Assembly (NCBI RefSeq): GCF_007993815.1
Contig: NZ_VJWE01000019.1
Location: 176,480-240,479 of the forward strand
Length of the DNA stretch: 64,000 nucleotides
Reading direction: 5' to 3'
DNA from: Acidovorax delafieldii
Lineage (GTDB): Bacteria; Pseudomonadota; Gammaproteobacteria; Burkholderiales; Burkholderiaceae_C
Every line of letters starts with the position of its first letter. Position 1 is the first letter of the stretch. The translations under genes were made by a program, and so were the position numbers. The notes below the pieces were generated by a model. It worked only from the letters and a program-made list of their open reading frames with translations. It ran no database searches and was not told the origin of the DNA. Shown here piece after piece: positions 55,085 through 63,510 of this stretch.

Positions 55085-57295
55085 GTGAAAATCCGTAACA
55101 CCGTTTTTGGACCAGGATTGTGGGCGCTTGCAGCCGGTGCTTCGGCGCTGTCCCTGGGCAATGGTAGTGGTACGGTCGTGTTGGGTGCCCCGGTCGATCT
55201 CTCGTTCGAGTTACAGCCCGACCCGGGCACGGATGTCGCATCGTCCTGCGTTACGGCCAAGCTGGTGGCAGGCGACAACGCCATCAGTGACAACAAGGTG
55301 CGCGTGGTCCCATTGCCCGAGGTGCGTGGGCGTCCTTCAGGGGTCCGCGTGCTGGCCTCGGTATCGCTGGATGAACCGGTTCTCACCGTGACCCTGACCG
55401 CAGGGTGCAACGGAAAAACCACGCGCAGCTACACCTTCCTCTCGGATTTGCCGACCACCGTCACCCGGTCCGCCTCTGCATCCCCGGTGGACTTGGCGCG
55501 GCTTCCTGCAGCAACCCCCAGCGCAGCTTCAGAGTCACAGCGTTCGCCTTCACAGGGCAGTGGCAGTGCATCTGCGGCTGCCGCCGGTGCGATGCAGGCC
55601 ACCAGGCCCCGTGACAAGGCGCCTGCACTGGCAAGGGCCTCGGGCTCGCCCTCCGCTGAGAGCCGCCCTCCCGGCTCTCCAGCTGCCGCACGGCCTTCCG
55701 CGCGTGTGGGCACGGCAGCACCTGGCAAGTCGGTGGTGGCCGCTGCACCTGCAGCGCGCTCGCGTTTGGTGGTTGAGCCCCTGGATACCTGGCTGGACAG
55801 TCCTGTGGCGTTGCGCTCTACCGCGCAGCTACCCACGGCGCCTTCTGAAGAGATGTCGGCCCTGCGCACCCAGGCCGCCGCGTTGTGGAGGTCGTTGAAC
55901 GCGCAGCCGGAAGAATTGCAAAAAGACGGCGAACGGTTGAAGGCGCTGGAATCAGACACCGCCGCATTGCGAGCACAGGCCGCCAAGGACCGTGCAGCCG
56001 CTGGCCAGTTGCAGCAGCAGCTGGAGGCGATGGAACAGGAGCGTTTTCCTGCGACGGTGGTATATGCCTTGGGCGGTCTGCTGGCCTTGGCCTTGGCGGG
56101 GGTGGCATGGATGTGGTCGCGGATGCGCAGCGCCTCTGACAAGGCAGTGCGTTCGTGGCGCGATTCTGTGGCCTTGGGCGCACGTGGCGATGCAGCATCG
56201 GCGCATGAAGAAGCGGTCAGTCTTACCCCCCATCCCGGCGACACGTGGCTGCCGTCGGAAACCCAGCCTCATGCCGTCGCGGCGAATCCCGAGTCCGGTG
56301 CCATGCCCCTGCGCAAGGCAGCCCCTGCGGCCGTGGAGCCACGCTTCGTAGCGACCAGCCCGGCGGCGAGTGCTCCCGCTCCCTTGCAGGCGAAGTCGGT
56401 TTCCGCGCCGGCCGCCGCCTCGGTAGCGCCCCACATCGTCAACCCTGAAGAGCTGTTTGACATCCAGCAGCAGGCTGAATTTTTTGTCTCGGTGGGCGAG
56501 CACCAGCAGGCCATCGAGGTGCTGAAGAATCACATTGCCGAGCACCGCCAGACCTCGCCCTTGGCCTACCTGGAGCTATTGCGGCTGTACCACACGCTCA
56601 GTCGTGTGGATGAGTTTGCGCAGCTGCGAACGCAGTTCATGCAGTCCTTCAACGCGCAAGTGCCGGAGTTTGCGGGCTTTCACCGCACGGGCCGCATGCT
56701 GTACCACTACACCGACGCACTCGCCGAGATCGAGGCCGAGTGGACAACGCCTGCGGTGCTGGGCTTGTTGGAGAAATTCCTGTTCCGCCGCACGGGCGCT
56801 GAAGCGGTGGAGCCGTTTGATCTGGCGGCCTATGACGATCTTTTGCTGCTGCTGGCGATTGCACAGACCACGCCCGCCAGCGCGCGTGGTGCAGCGCCCC
56901 CGCGCAAGCGGACGACGCCCCTGGCACCGCCCCGGTCCGAGACCCTGGTGGCACCTGCAGCTCCTGCACCGGTGGCGCTGCACGACGACCAGCCGCTTGA
57001 TTCACTGGCCGCCAGCCTGGAGTTCGAGTTCGCGATGAAGGCCCAGCAGGAGCCCGAGCCCGTGCGCTCTGCAGCCACTCCCTCCAGGCCCGCAGCGGCA
57101 GTAGGCGAGGATTCGCGTGGCATTCCGCTCGACCTGGATCTGTCGGACCCACCCCACCTCACGCTCAGCGATCTGCCCCCGGTGCCCGTGACGGCGCCGC
57201 CGCCAGCGGGCCAGCCGGTCGGCTTTGGCATGGAGAACGATCTCATGGAGCTCCGCCTTGAGCTGGAGCAGATGAAGAAGCCCGACAACAAGTAG
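55085..57295 (+). CDS. FimV/HubP-like polar membrane protein
   Basis: About 736 residues. N-terminal signal or anchor and a FimV N-type beta domain (ALSLGNGSGTVVLGAPVDLS), then a long Ala/Ser/Pro-rich region, a coiled coil (about 270-330, EMSALRTQAAALWRSLNAQ), a membrane helix (about 330-350) and a cytosolic C-terminus with TPR-like segment (FDIQQQAEFFVSVGEHQQAIEVLK, shown here in parts: FDIQQQAEFFVSVGEHQ). FimV proteins organise the cell pole and type IV pili. The GTG at 55085 (VKIRNTVFG) is the likely start; a frame opens at 55046. It is not in an operon with pilus genes. Confidence 0.75.
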   Translation: MKIRNTVFGPGLWALAAGASALSLGNGSGTVVLGAPVDLSFELQPDPGTDVASSCVTAKLVAGDNAISDNKVRVVPLPEVRGRPSGVRVLASVSLDEPVLTVTLTAGCNGKTTRSYTFLSDLPTTVTRSASASPVDLARLPAATPSAASESQRSPSQGSGSASAAAAGAMQATRPRDKAPALARASGSPSAESRPPGSPAAARPSARVGTAAPGKSVVAAAPAARSRLVVEPLDTWLDSPVALRSTAQLPTAPSEEMSALRTQAAALWRSLNAQPEELQKDGERLKALESDTAALRAQAAKDRAAAGQLQQQLEAMEQERFPATVVYALGGLLALALAGVAWMWSRMRSASDKAVRSWRDSVALGARGDAASAHEEAVSLTPHPGDTWLPSETQPHAVAANPESGAMPLRKAAPAAVEPRFVATSPAASAPAPLQAKSVSAPAAASVAPHIVNPEELFDIQQQAEFFVSVGEHQQAIEVLKNHIAEHRQTSPLAYLELLRLYHTLSRVDEFAQLRTQFMQSFNAQVPEFAGFHRTGRMLYHYTDALAEIEAEWTTPAVLGLLEKFLFRRTGAEAVEPFDLAAYDDLLLLLAIAQTTPASARGAAPPRKRTTPLAPPRSETLVAPAAPAPVALHDDQPLDSLAASLEFEFAMKAQQEPEPVRSAATPSRPAAAVGEDSRGIPLDLDLSDPPHLTLSDLPPVPVTAPPPAGQPVGFGMENDLMELRLELEQMKKPDNK

Positions 57296-57361
57296 CGAGC
57301 AGGCGACCAATCGGCCACCCGGCGACTATCCAGGGGGCGCTGCGATGGTCGTGAGGGATGC

Positions 57362-57387
57362 GCGATAGCCGCCGTGGCCGCTATCGC
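57362..57387. terminator. Hairpin between convergent fimV-like and thiE genes
   Basis: GCGATAGC (57362-57369) pairs with GCTATCGC (57380-57387), with extra GCC/GGC pairs inside. It has no T tract on the plus strand. Likely a shared transcription end structure. Confidence 0.45.
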
Positions 57388-57397
57388 CACCCGGCCG

Positions 57398-58294
57398 TCA
57401 CCGCATCAGCGCCATCAGCTCTGCGGCCGATGCTTCAGGGTCCGGTGCGTTGACCAAGGCCCGCACCACGGCCACGGAACCCACGCCAGTGGCCAGTACC
57501 GTGGGGAACTGCTCGGCGCTGATCCCCCCAATCGCCACCTGTGGGTAGTCCCGCATCAGCCGCGCATACACGCCCAGCCTGCCCACGCCCTGGGGAGCGG
57601 TGGCCATTTTTTTCAAGGTCGTGGGGAACACGGCACCCATAGCGATATAGCTGGGCCCCACGGCGTCGGCACGCACCATTTCGGCATACCCATGGGTGCT
57701 CACGCCCAGGCGCAGGCCCGAGCGATGAAGCGTTTGCAGTTCCTCGGCGGTGAGTGCGTCCAGGTCTTCCTGGCCCAGATGAATACCGTAGGCGCCAGCT
57801 TCGATGGCGTCCCGCCAGTGGTCGTTGATGAACAACAGCGCGCCCGTGCCTTGCACCGCCTGGACGGCGGCCTGAACTTCGGTCCGGATGGCCTGGGCGT
57901 CGTCCGACTTGAAGCGCAATTGCACCGTGGGCAGCCCGGCACGTGCCATGCGGCCCACCCACTGGGCGTCGGGCAGTACGGCATACAAGCCCAAATGCTC
58001 CGGGCACGCTGCGAACTGATGGGCGCGTGGAAGGCGCTGCAGGCCAAAGTCCTGGGGCTCGTCCGGCCATTGCTCGGGCTGTGCACTGCCAGTGCGCAGC
58101 GCGCGCGCCTGCCAGGCGCGGGCCAGGCATTCGGCGTCATGGGCGATGAAGCCCAACTGACTGCAGGCCTGTAGCGCGGCGAGGTAGACAGGGTCCTGCA
58201 ACGTGGGGGTTGGCACGGGCTCGGGCGCAAACCCCGCAAAGGTGGCCGCGTGGTGGCTCAGGATGGCCTGCGCCAGGGTGGTGGTGTCATGCAT
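57398..58294 (-). CDS. thiE: Thiamine-phosphate synthase with N-terminal extension
   Basis: A 298-residue protein joining HMP-PP and thiazole phosphate to thiamine phosphate. The ThiE barrel covers about residues 105-298: [56 protein letters not shown] and [14 protein letters not shown]. Typical ThiE is about 210 residues; the first 100 residues here are an extra helical region with conserved Trp, Arg and Cys residues and unknown role. Its start overlaps the thiG stop by 8 bases, so it is translationally coupled. It is the last gene of the thiOSGE operon. Confidence 0.9.
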   Translation of the reverse strand: MHDTTTLAQAILSHHAATFAGFAPEPVPTPTLQDPVYLAALQACSQLGFIAHDAECLARAWQARALRTGSAQPEQWPDEPQDFGLQRLPRAHQFAACPEHLGLYAVLPDAQWVGRMARAGLPTVQLRFKSDDAQAIRTEVQAAVQAVQGTGALLFINDHWRDAIEAGAYGIHLGQEDLDALTAEELQTLHRSGLRLGVSTHGYAEMVRADAVGPSYIAMGAVFPTTLKKMATAPQGVGRLGVYARLMRDYPQVAIGGISAEQFPTVLATGVGSVAVVRALVNAPDPEASAAELMALMR

Positions 58295-59096
58295 GGGCGT
58301 GGTGCCAGAAAGGGGTGCCCAGCACGGGGGTGCTGGGCTGGGCGGCGTCTTGTGCGTCCATGGCACCGGCCAGGCGGGCTGCGCGCCCGGCGCTGACGGC
58401 ATCGGCAAATGCACCGGCCATGGCCACGGGGTCTTGTGCCAGGGCCACGGCGGTGTTCAGCAGCACGCCGTCATAGCCCCATTCCATGACCTGGCAGGCG
58501 TGCGAGGGCAGGCCCAACCCGGCATCCACCAGCATGGGCACGTTCAGGCGCTCGCGCAGCGTTTGCAGCGCATAAGGGTTGACCGGGCCGCGCCCGGTGC
58601 CGATGGGCGCGGCCCAGGGCATCACGGCCTGGCAGCCCACGTCCACCAGGCGCTGACACAGCACCAGGTCTTCGGTGCAGTAGGGCAGCACCTGAAAGCC
58701 TTCCTTGATGAGGTGTTCGGCCACGCCCACCAGGTTCAGCGTGTCCGGCTGCAGGGTGTAGTCATCGCCGATCAGCTCCAGTTTGATCCAGGGGGTGTTG
58801 AACACCTCACGCGCCATCTGGGCGGTGGTGATGGCCTCTTGCGCGCTGTGGCAGCCGGCAGTATTGGGCAGCACGGGCACGTTGAGCTTGCGCAGCAGAT
58901 CCCAGAAGCTGCTGCCGCTTTCGGCCGGGTTGCTGCCCTGGCGGCGCAGTGAGGCAGTGACCATGGCGGGCTTGGCGCGTTGCACAGCGGCTTCGAGCAC
59001 GGCGGGCGATGGGTAGCGCGACGTGCCCAGCAGCAGGCGGCTGGCGAACGTCTGGCCGTACAGCACCAGCGGGTCTTGGGGCGTCGGAGTGGTCAT
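58287..59096 (-). CDS. thiG: Thiazole synthase
   Basis: A 269-residue TIM-barrel enzyme that builds the thiazole ring from ThiS-thiocarboxylate, dehydroglycine and DXP. The Schiff-base Lys is in IKLELIGDD; family segments are [21 protein letters not shown] and [36 protein letters not shown]. It is separated from thiS by 78 bp that consist almost wholly of repeat R9, and no clear Shine-Dalgarno sequence remains before the ATG. It is followed by thiE with overlap. Confidence 0.95.
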   Translation of the reverse strand: MTTPTPQDPLVLYGQTFASRLLLGTSRYPSPAVLEAAVQRAKPAMVTASLRRQGSNPAESGSSFWDLLRKLNVPVLPNTAGCHSAQEAITTAQMAREVFNTPWIKLELIGDDYTLQPDTLNLVGVAEHLIKEGFQVLPYCTEDLVLCQRLVDVGCQAVMPWAAPIGTGRGPVNPYALQTLRERLNVPMLVDAGLGLPSHACQVMEWGYDGVLLNTAVALAQDPVAMAGAFADAVSAGRAARLAGAMDAQDAAQPSTPVLGTPFWHHAHA

Positions 59097-59100
59097 TGGT

Positions 59101-59160
59101 TTACTATGGTTTTTGTAGCTGCTGGTGCATGATTTATAAGCGCTTGCAGCTCTTTTGATT
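59101..59160. repeat. Dispersed palindromic repeat, copy R9, between thiS and thiG
   Basis: Reads CTATGGTTTTTGTAGC, TGCTGGTGCATGATTTATAAGCGCTTGCAGC and then TTTTGATTGAATTTTGGC: TAGCTGCTG, GTGC/AAGCGCT palindrome and family flanks. It fills the space between thiS and thiG and lies 4 bp before the thiG start on the minus strand. Confidence 0.65.
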
Positions 59161-59174
59161 GAATTTTGGCTGGC

Positions 59175-59372
59175 TCAGCCGCCCGTGACCGGCGAGATGA
59201 TCTCCACACGGTCGCCAGGCTGCAGCGCATGGGCGGCGTAGCGGGTGTTGGGCACAAAAGTGGTGTTGACCGCCACGGCAAACGGGGGGCGCGCTTCGAT
59301 GGCGGCCACGGCATCGGCCACGGTGGCGCCTTCGGGCAGTTCGTGCGGGATTTGGTTGATCGAGATGTTCAT
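59175..59372 (-). CDS. thiS: Thiamine biosynthesis sulfur carrier ThiS
   Basis: A 65-residue ubiquitin-like protein whose C-terminal Gly-Gly (IISPVTGG) is thiocarboxylated to carry sulfur for the thiazole ring. The N-terminus MNISINQIPHELPEGATV and the VNTTFVPNTRYAAH segment are family-like; residues about 30-38 are the central strand region. It overlaps thiO by 4 bases (59369-59372), and thiG follows downstream, as in the usual thiOSG order. Confidence 0.93.
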   Translation of the reverse strand: MNISINQIPHELPEGATVADAVAAIEARPPFAVAVNTTFVPNTRYAAHALQPGDRVEIISPVTGG

Positions 59373-60502
59373 GCAAATGCGGGGGCTGCAACGCCGGTCG
59401 GGGCGGGTGCGGCTGGCTCCAGTTCCAGCCGGAGGTCAAAACGTTCGGACAGGGTCGATTGTCCCGTGTTCAGCACCTCCAGGGTCACATCCAGCATGGC
59501 GGGCGAGATCATGAAGCCGTGGCGGTACAGACCGTTGATCTCCAGCACGCCCGGGCGGGTCTGGCGGATGGCGGGCAGGTTGTCGGGCAGCGTGGGGCGG
59601 CACTGCGTGGCCAGCTCGATGATGCGGCCTTCGCCAAAGCCGGGGTGCACCGCATAGGCGGCGCTCAGTAGTTCCAGGGTGGAGCGAACACTGGCCGGGG
59701 AGCGGTCGTCGGACTCGATCTCGGTCGCGCCAATGACAAACAGATGGTCTTCCTTGGGCGCAATGTAGATGGGGTAGCGCGGGTGCACCAGCCGGGTGGG
59801 GCGCTGCAGCGTGACGTCGGGCGCATGGATGCGCACCACTTCGCCACGCACGCCGCGCAAGGTACTCCACTGGCCCTTGGCGCCCAGGCCCCGGCAGTCC
59901 AGCACCCGGTCAGGCTGGCCGGGTGCGCCGGGCGTAAAGGCTTCGGGCGACTGGGGCGTGTGCCAGTGCATGCGTACTCCCAGGCGCTCCATTTCCACCA
60001 CCAGGGCGGCCAGCAACTGGCGATTGTCCAGCTGGCCCTCGCCGGGCAGGTACAGGCCCTGGTTGAAGCGGTGCGCAAGGGCGGGCTCCACCTGCTCCAG
60101 GGCGCCACTGTCGAGCTTTTGCAGGGTGGGCAGCTCGGGCAGGCCGCGCTGGTTGTTTTCGAGCTGGCGGGTGAAACGCTGGGCTTCGGCCGCGTCCTGG
60201 CGGTGCCACACGATCAACGTGCCGGCCTGCTGGAAAAACACAGGCTCTGACAAGGTTGCCAGCAACTCGGGCCAACGGGTCAACGCGTGGTGGCCCATGC
60301 GCACCACGCCGGGTTCGGTGATCGCAGACTCTGCCAGCGGGGCCAGCATGGCCGCAGCCACGGTGGCGGCCGAGTTTTCGGCGGCGGGGCTGCCCGCGTC
60401 GTAGATGTCTACACGGTGCCCAAGGCGCGCAAGCTCCACAGCCAGCAGACGACCCATGAGCCCTGCGCCCAGGATGGCAAAGGAAGAAGGTTGAAGTGAC
60501 AT
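59369..60502 (-). CDS. thiO: Glycine oxidase ThiO
   Basis: A 377-residue FAD enzyme that oxidises glycine to the imine used by ThiG. It has the dinucleotide motif AILGAGLMGRLLAVELARLG and the C-terminal family segment RQTRPGVLEINGLYRHGFM, where the active-site Arg lies. The start at 60502 (MSLQPSSFAIL) is chosen because the Rossmann motif follows at once; an in-frame start 30 bp earlier is not family-like. It is the first gene of thiO-thiS-thiG-thiE and follows a TPP riboswitch whose P3 arm is interrupted by a 270-bp element. Confidence 0.92.
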   Translation of the reverse strand: MSLQPSSFAILGAGLMGRLLAVELARLGHRVDIYDAGSPAAENSAATVAAAMLAPLAESAITEPGVVRMGHHALTRWPELLATLSEPVFFQQAGTLIVWHRQDAAEAQRFTRQLENNQRGLPELPTLQKLDSGALEQVEPALAHRFNQGLYLPGEGQLDNRQLLAALVVEMERLGVRMHWHTPQSPEAFTPGAPGQPDRVLDCRGLGAKGQWSTLRGVRGEVVRIHAPDVTLQRPTRLVHPRYPIYIAPKEDHLFVIGATEIESDDRSPASVRSTLELLSAAYAVHPGFGEGRIIELATQCRPTLPDNLPAIRQTRPGVLEINGLYRHGFMISPAMLDVTLEVLNTGQSTLSERFDLRLELEPAAPAPTGVAAPAFA

Positions 60503-60564
60503 AGCTCCGTCAGTGTGTCCATGTAGTGGCAAGCAGCCATGGACAAAACGGGGTCACCGTTGAT

Positions 60565-60960
60565 GGAAACTCCCCACGCCAGCATGACCTGGATCGGGTA
60601 GCGGGGCTGCTGCGTGTGCCGCAGTGCACAGGGTTCTGTGCGTGCCCCAGGGTATTTCTCAGTCGCGTGCCAAGAGCCGGTTCCAAGTCTTTTTGGAGTT
60701 GCACAAGTACCTTGCCGGGAAGGGGTGCTAGGCGCGGTGCGCAGTTGATAGCTCGGCTATCAACAAGCGCCGCAACGCCGCAGACCTCCCGGCAAGGCAC
60801 TTGCCCGAAGGGTTGGAGTGAAATCGGGCGATTGGACGCCCCGGCTGCTTGCATGGGCATGAGCCCATGCAGCGCACCCGAAGCATTCACTCATCCCGAT
60901 TGCACTCCAATGCAGTCTCCAAAAAGACTTGGAACCGGCTCTAGGGTGGGACACCCCTGT
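60565..60960 (-). promoter_or_regulatory. TPP riboswitch of the thiO operon, P3 interrupted by a 270-bp element
   Basis: Minus strand: the 5' half ACAGGGGTGTCCCACCC (60959-60943) is the conserved GGGGTG start. It is followed by the element at 60673-60942. The rest is TGGCACGCGA, then CTGAGAAATACCC, an extra hairpin GGGGC...GCCCC in the joining region, and CTACCCGATCCAGGTC, ATGCTGGCGTGGGGAG. The latter two match the conserved ACCTGATCTGGATAAT-type and GCCAGCGTAGGGAAG segments. P2 (GGGT/ACCC) and P4/P5 regions are intact. A -10-like TGTAAT (60982-60977) with TG extension starts a transcript just upstream. TPP binding would lower thiO expression if the structure still folds. The 3' platform up to the start at 60502 has no obvious terminator. 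Confidence 0.78.
60673..60942. repeat. 270-bp structured element with perfect 26-bp terminal inverted repeats (MITE-like)
   Basis: Arms: AGAGCCGGTTCCAAGTC.. at 60673-60698 and its exact reverse complement at 60917-60942. Inside are two independent multi-part hairpins. Hairpin A: CAAGTACCTTGCCGGGA (60704-60720) with its partner at 60787-60803, 16 of 17 pairs, enclosing GTTGATAGC/GCTATCAAC (60744-60764). Hairpin B: TTGGAGTGAAATCGGG (60813-60828) with partner 60895-60910, 15 of 16 pairs, enclosing TGCATGGGC/GCCCATGCA (60850-60871). The spacers at the junction are only 5, 9 and 6 nt, so the whole can fold as a three-way junction. It has no coding capacity and no clear target-site duplication. Confidence 0.75.
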
Positions 60961-61036
60961 TTCGTCCGGAAAATGAATTACAGCACATCCCCCATGCGCC
61001 CCGTTTTGACGTGGCGCATAGGCCATAATTTTTGCC

Positions 61037-61912
61037 ATGATTTCACCGACGATCTCCTTGCCCTCCACGGGCCACCGCTACGCACGCGTGCTCTCCATTG
61101 CCGGGTCTGACAGCGGCGGCGGCGCGGGCATCCAAGCCGATCTCAAAACCTTCAGTGCCCTGGGCTGCTATGGCATGACAGCCATCACCGCCATCACGGC
61201 CCAGAACACCTGTGGGGTGACAGGCATCCACGGCATTCCGCCCGAGATGCTCAAGGCCCAGATCGATGCGGTGGTGCAGGACATTGGCGTGGACGCCGTC
61301 AAGATCGGCATGCTGCACTCACCGGACGTGGTACACGTGGTGGCAGAAGCCATTCGGACCTATCAGCTGCCGCACGTGGTGCTGGACCCGGTGATGGTGG
61401 CCACCAGTGGCGATCGGCTGATTGCCCAGGAGACGGTGGCCGTGCTGGTCCAGGAGCTGTTTCCGCTGGCCGAAGTGGTCACGCCCAACCTGGACGAGGC
61501 CGGATGGCTGCTGGGGCGCAGCATCGAGGGCGTGGAGGCGCTGGAGCTGGCCGCGCAAGACCTGCTGCGACTGGGCGCCCGCGCCGCGCTGCTCAAGGGC
61601 GGGCACCTTCCGGGCGATTGGGTGGTGGATGTGCTGGCCGTGCAAGGCGGGGAACACGCACAAGGACAGGGCCACCGGTTGCAGTCACAACGCATTGCCA
61701 CCCACAACGGGCATGGCACCGGGTGCACCCTGTCGTCAGCGATTGCCGCGCAGCTGGCACTGGGCCAGCCGCTGCAGCAGGCCGTGGAGCAGGCACGGGC
61801 CTACATCCTGGGGGCCATTGCTGCCGGCGCGGATGTCACCACCGGCCACGGCCATGGTCCCCTGAACCACGGCTACGCGCCCTTGGCGCAGCGGGTGTTT
61901 CAGGCACTGTAG
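61037..61912 (+). CDS. thiD: Bifunctional hydroxymethylpyrimidine kinase/phosphomethylpyrimidine kinase
   Basis: A 291-residue ribokinase-fold enzyme that phosphorylates HMP to HMP-P and HMP-PP. Family motifs: the N-terminal IAGSDSGGGAGIQADLKTF, ALGCYGMTAITAITAQNT, VMVATSGDRLI, and the C-terminal NGHGTGCTLSSAIAAQLALG where phosphate binds. It is divergent from thiO; its own upstream region (60970-61036) carries no TPP aptamer, so unlike thiO and cytX it is not obviously riboswitch-controlled. It converges with cytX. Confidence 0.95.
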   Translation: MISPTISLPSTGHRYARVLSIAGSDSGGGAGIQADLKTFSALGCYGMTAITAITAQNTCGVTGIHGIPPEMLKAQIDAVVQDIGVDAVKIGMLHSPDVVHVVAEAIRTYQLPHVVLDPVMVATSGDRLIAQETVAVLVQELFPLAEVVTPNLDEAGWLLGRSIEGVEALELAAQDLLRLGARAALLKGGHLPGDWVVDVLAVQGGEHAQGQGHRLQSQRIATHNGHGTGCTLSSAIAAQLALGQPLQQAVEQARAYILGAIAAGADVTTGHGHGPLNHGYAPLAQRVFQAL

Positions 61913-61920
61913 AGCGATTT

Positions 61921-61984
61921 TTTGGGTGTTTTGAGGCTCAGGCGCTAGTCAATCATGCGCTGAGCGCTCATCTTTTGATAGTGA
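61921..61984. repeat. Dispersed palindromic repeat, copy R10, between convergent thiD and cytX
   Basis: Reads TTTTGAGGCTCAGGCGC, TAGTCAATCATGCGCTGAGCGCTC and TTTTGATAGTG: AGGC(G/C)CTAG, ATGCGCT and TTTTGATAG blocks. It is the only structure between the two gene ends. Confidence 0.6.
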
Positions 61985-61993
61985 CTGGTTAAT

Positions 61994-63274
61994 TCAGTGC
62001 GCCTTGGGCCTCGTGGCCCAGGCGAGCACAAAGCTGAACACCAGTGCGGGCAGGGCAGAGCCCGCATCGGGCAGCGCCTTGGGTGCCAGGTGGTACACCG
62101 CGATGCCCGCCAGCCAGATGGCCACGGGCACCGCATTCACCTTGCGCGCAACCGCCAGCAGGGCGGGCGCATCGGTGCCGAAGGCCAGGCGCCCCAGAAT
62201 CACGCCAAACAGCGGCACAAACACCGAGCTGAGCAGCAGCAAGAACGGCTCCAGGCTGTGCATGGGTAGCACCAGTGCCAGCCCGGTGCACAGCGCGGCC
62301 ACCAGCAGGCCCCAGGCGCGCACGCCCCAGCGCGGCAGCAGGCTGTGGGCCGACACGGCGCCCGAATAGGCGTCACCATAGGCGTTGTCCACCTCGTCGA
62401 TCAGGATCAGCGACAGCGCAATCAGCCCGCCCTGGGCCAGCAGCAGCGCCTGCACCAAGTCCTGGCTGGGCAAGGTCAGCGCCACCAGCACCCCCAGGCT
62501 GTAGCACCAGATATTGGCCAGCGCATAGCCCAGCCAGGTGCCGCGCAGTGCCGAGCCGCCGTTCTTGCCATGGCGTGCGTAGTCGGCCACCAGCGGCAGC
62601 CACGAGATGGGCATGGCGATCACCAGGTCCAGCGCGGGCAGCACGCCCATGCCTCCGTCGCCCTTGCGTGTCCACAGCACTTCAAAACCTTGGGTTTGCG
62701 CCAGCGACAGAAACTGCCACGACAGCCACAGCAGCGACAACACCACCAGCGGCAGGGCAATGCGCGCAATCAGCTTGCGCACCAGCTGCACCATCGATCC
62801 GCTGATCAGCAGCATCACCACGCCGCCCCACAGCAGCGTCGCCAGCACCGGCCAGTGGGCACCGGCCATGGTGCCCGACTGCTGGCCGATGGCCACGGTG
62901 GCATCGCACATCACCACCAGCTCGAATGTGCCCCAGCCCACCAGCTGCACGATGTTCAGGATGATGGGCAGGCTGGCAAACGTGCGGCCGTACACGGCGT
63001 GCATCAGGCCGGCGCTGGCCAGGCCGCTGTCGCAGCCCAGCTTGGCCACCCAGCCCAGCAGGCCCGCGCCCACGATGGAACCGGCGACGATGGCGACGAG
63101 TGCCTCTTTGGTGCCCAGCGCAGGCATCAGGTAGGCGCCCACCTGCATGACCAGCAGGCCCACGCCCAGGCTGAACCAGAGCGAGGCGTGGTCATGCCAC
63201 TGGAAGACGCGGCGATCGGGGGAGACGGGAGCCAGCGCTTCGTTGGTGGCGTGCGTGGCAGGCGATGAGGACAT
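61994..63274 (-). CDS. cytX: Putative hydroxymethylpyrimidine transporter
   Basis: A 426-residue membrane permease of the NCS1 (cytosine/purine) family, about twelve helices. CytX-type transporters are associated with thiamine biosynthesis and thought to import HMP. Sequence start HDHASLWFSLGVGLLVMQVGAYLMP is the family pattern (here HDHASLWFSLGVGLLVMQ), then QLVGWGTFELVVM and MHAVYGRTFASLP. Assignment rests on family and on its TPP riboswitch. It lies downstream of the riboswitch at 63355-63468 and converges with thiD. Confidence 0.9.
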   Translation of the reverse strand: MSSSPATHATNEALAPVSPDRRVFQWHDHASLWFSLGVGLLVMQVGAYLMPALGTKEALVAIVAGSIVGAGLLGWVAKLGCDSGLASAGLMHAVYGRTFASLPIILNIVQLVGWGTFELVVMCDATVAIGQQSGTMAGAHWPVLATLLWGGVVMLLISGSMVQLVRKLIARIALPLVVLSLLWLSWQFLSLAQTQGFEVLWTRKGDGGMGVLPALDLVIAMPISWLPLVADYARHGKNGGSALRGTWLGYALANIWCYSLGVLVALTLPSQDLVQALLLAQGGLIALSLILIDEVDNAYGDAYSGAVSAHSLLPRWGVRAWGLLVAALCTGLALVLPMHSLEPFLLLLSSVFVPLFGVILGRLAFGTDAPALLAVARKVNAVPVAIWLAGIAVYHLAPKALPDAGSALPALVFSFVLAWATRPKAH

Positions 63275-63354
63275 GGAATGGCTCCGTAAGCAGATACAGA
63301 GCAGGGGCCGCCCACCAGTGCGCCCTGACGTGTTCAGGGCCGTGCCATGGCGGA

Positions 63355-63468
63355 CTTGCTTCCCTGCGCGAGGATGATCTCAAGCCTGCAAAGTAGAACA
63401 ATGCAGGCAACAGGTTCGAAGGGTTTGATCTCAGCCCAGCAACGAATTTATTGCGGGACACCCCCAGC
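63355..63468 (-). promoter_or_regulatory. TPP riboswitch of cytX
   Basis: Minus strand: ATCGCTGGGGGTGTCCC, P3 CCCGCAA...TTGCTGGG, GCTGAGATCAAACCCTTCG, AACCTG, a short extra hairpin GCCTGC/GCAGGC, then GAGATCATCC, TCGCGCAGGGAAGC. These match the conserved GGGGTG, CTGAGA, ACCC and GCG(T/C)AGGGAAG segments. A stem GCCCTGA/TCAGGGC just downstream (63322-63340) lies before the ribosome-binding site GGAG of cytX and may be the expression platform. Confidence 0.85.
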
Positions 63469-63479
63469 GATATGGTTGG

Positions 63480-63510
63480 ATTCTAGTTAAACAGGGTTGA
63501 GTGAGGTCAA
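63480..63510 (-). promoter_or_regulatory. Candidate promoter of cytX
   Basis: Minus strand: -35 TTGACC (63510-63505), 19-bp spacing, -10 TAGAAT (63485-63480), about a dozen bases before the aptamer. The spacing is slightly long. Confidence 0.4.
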
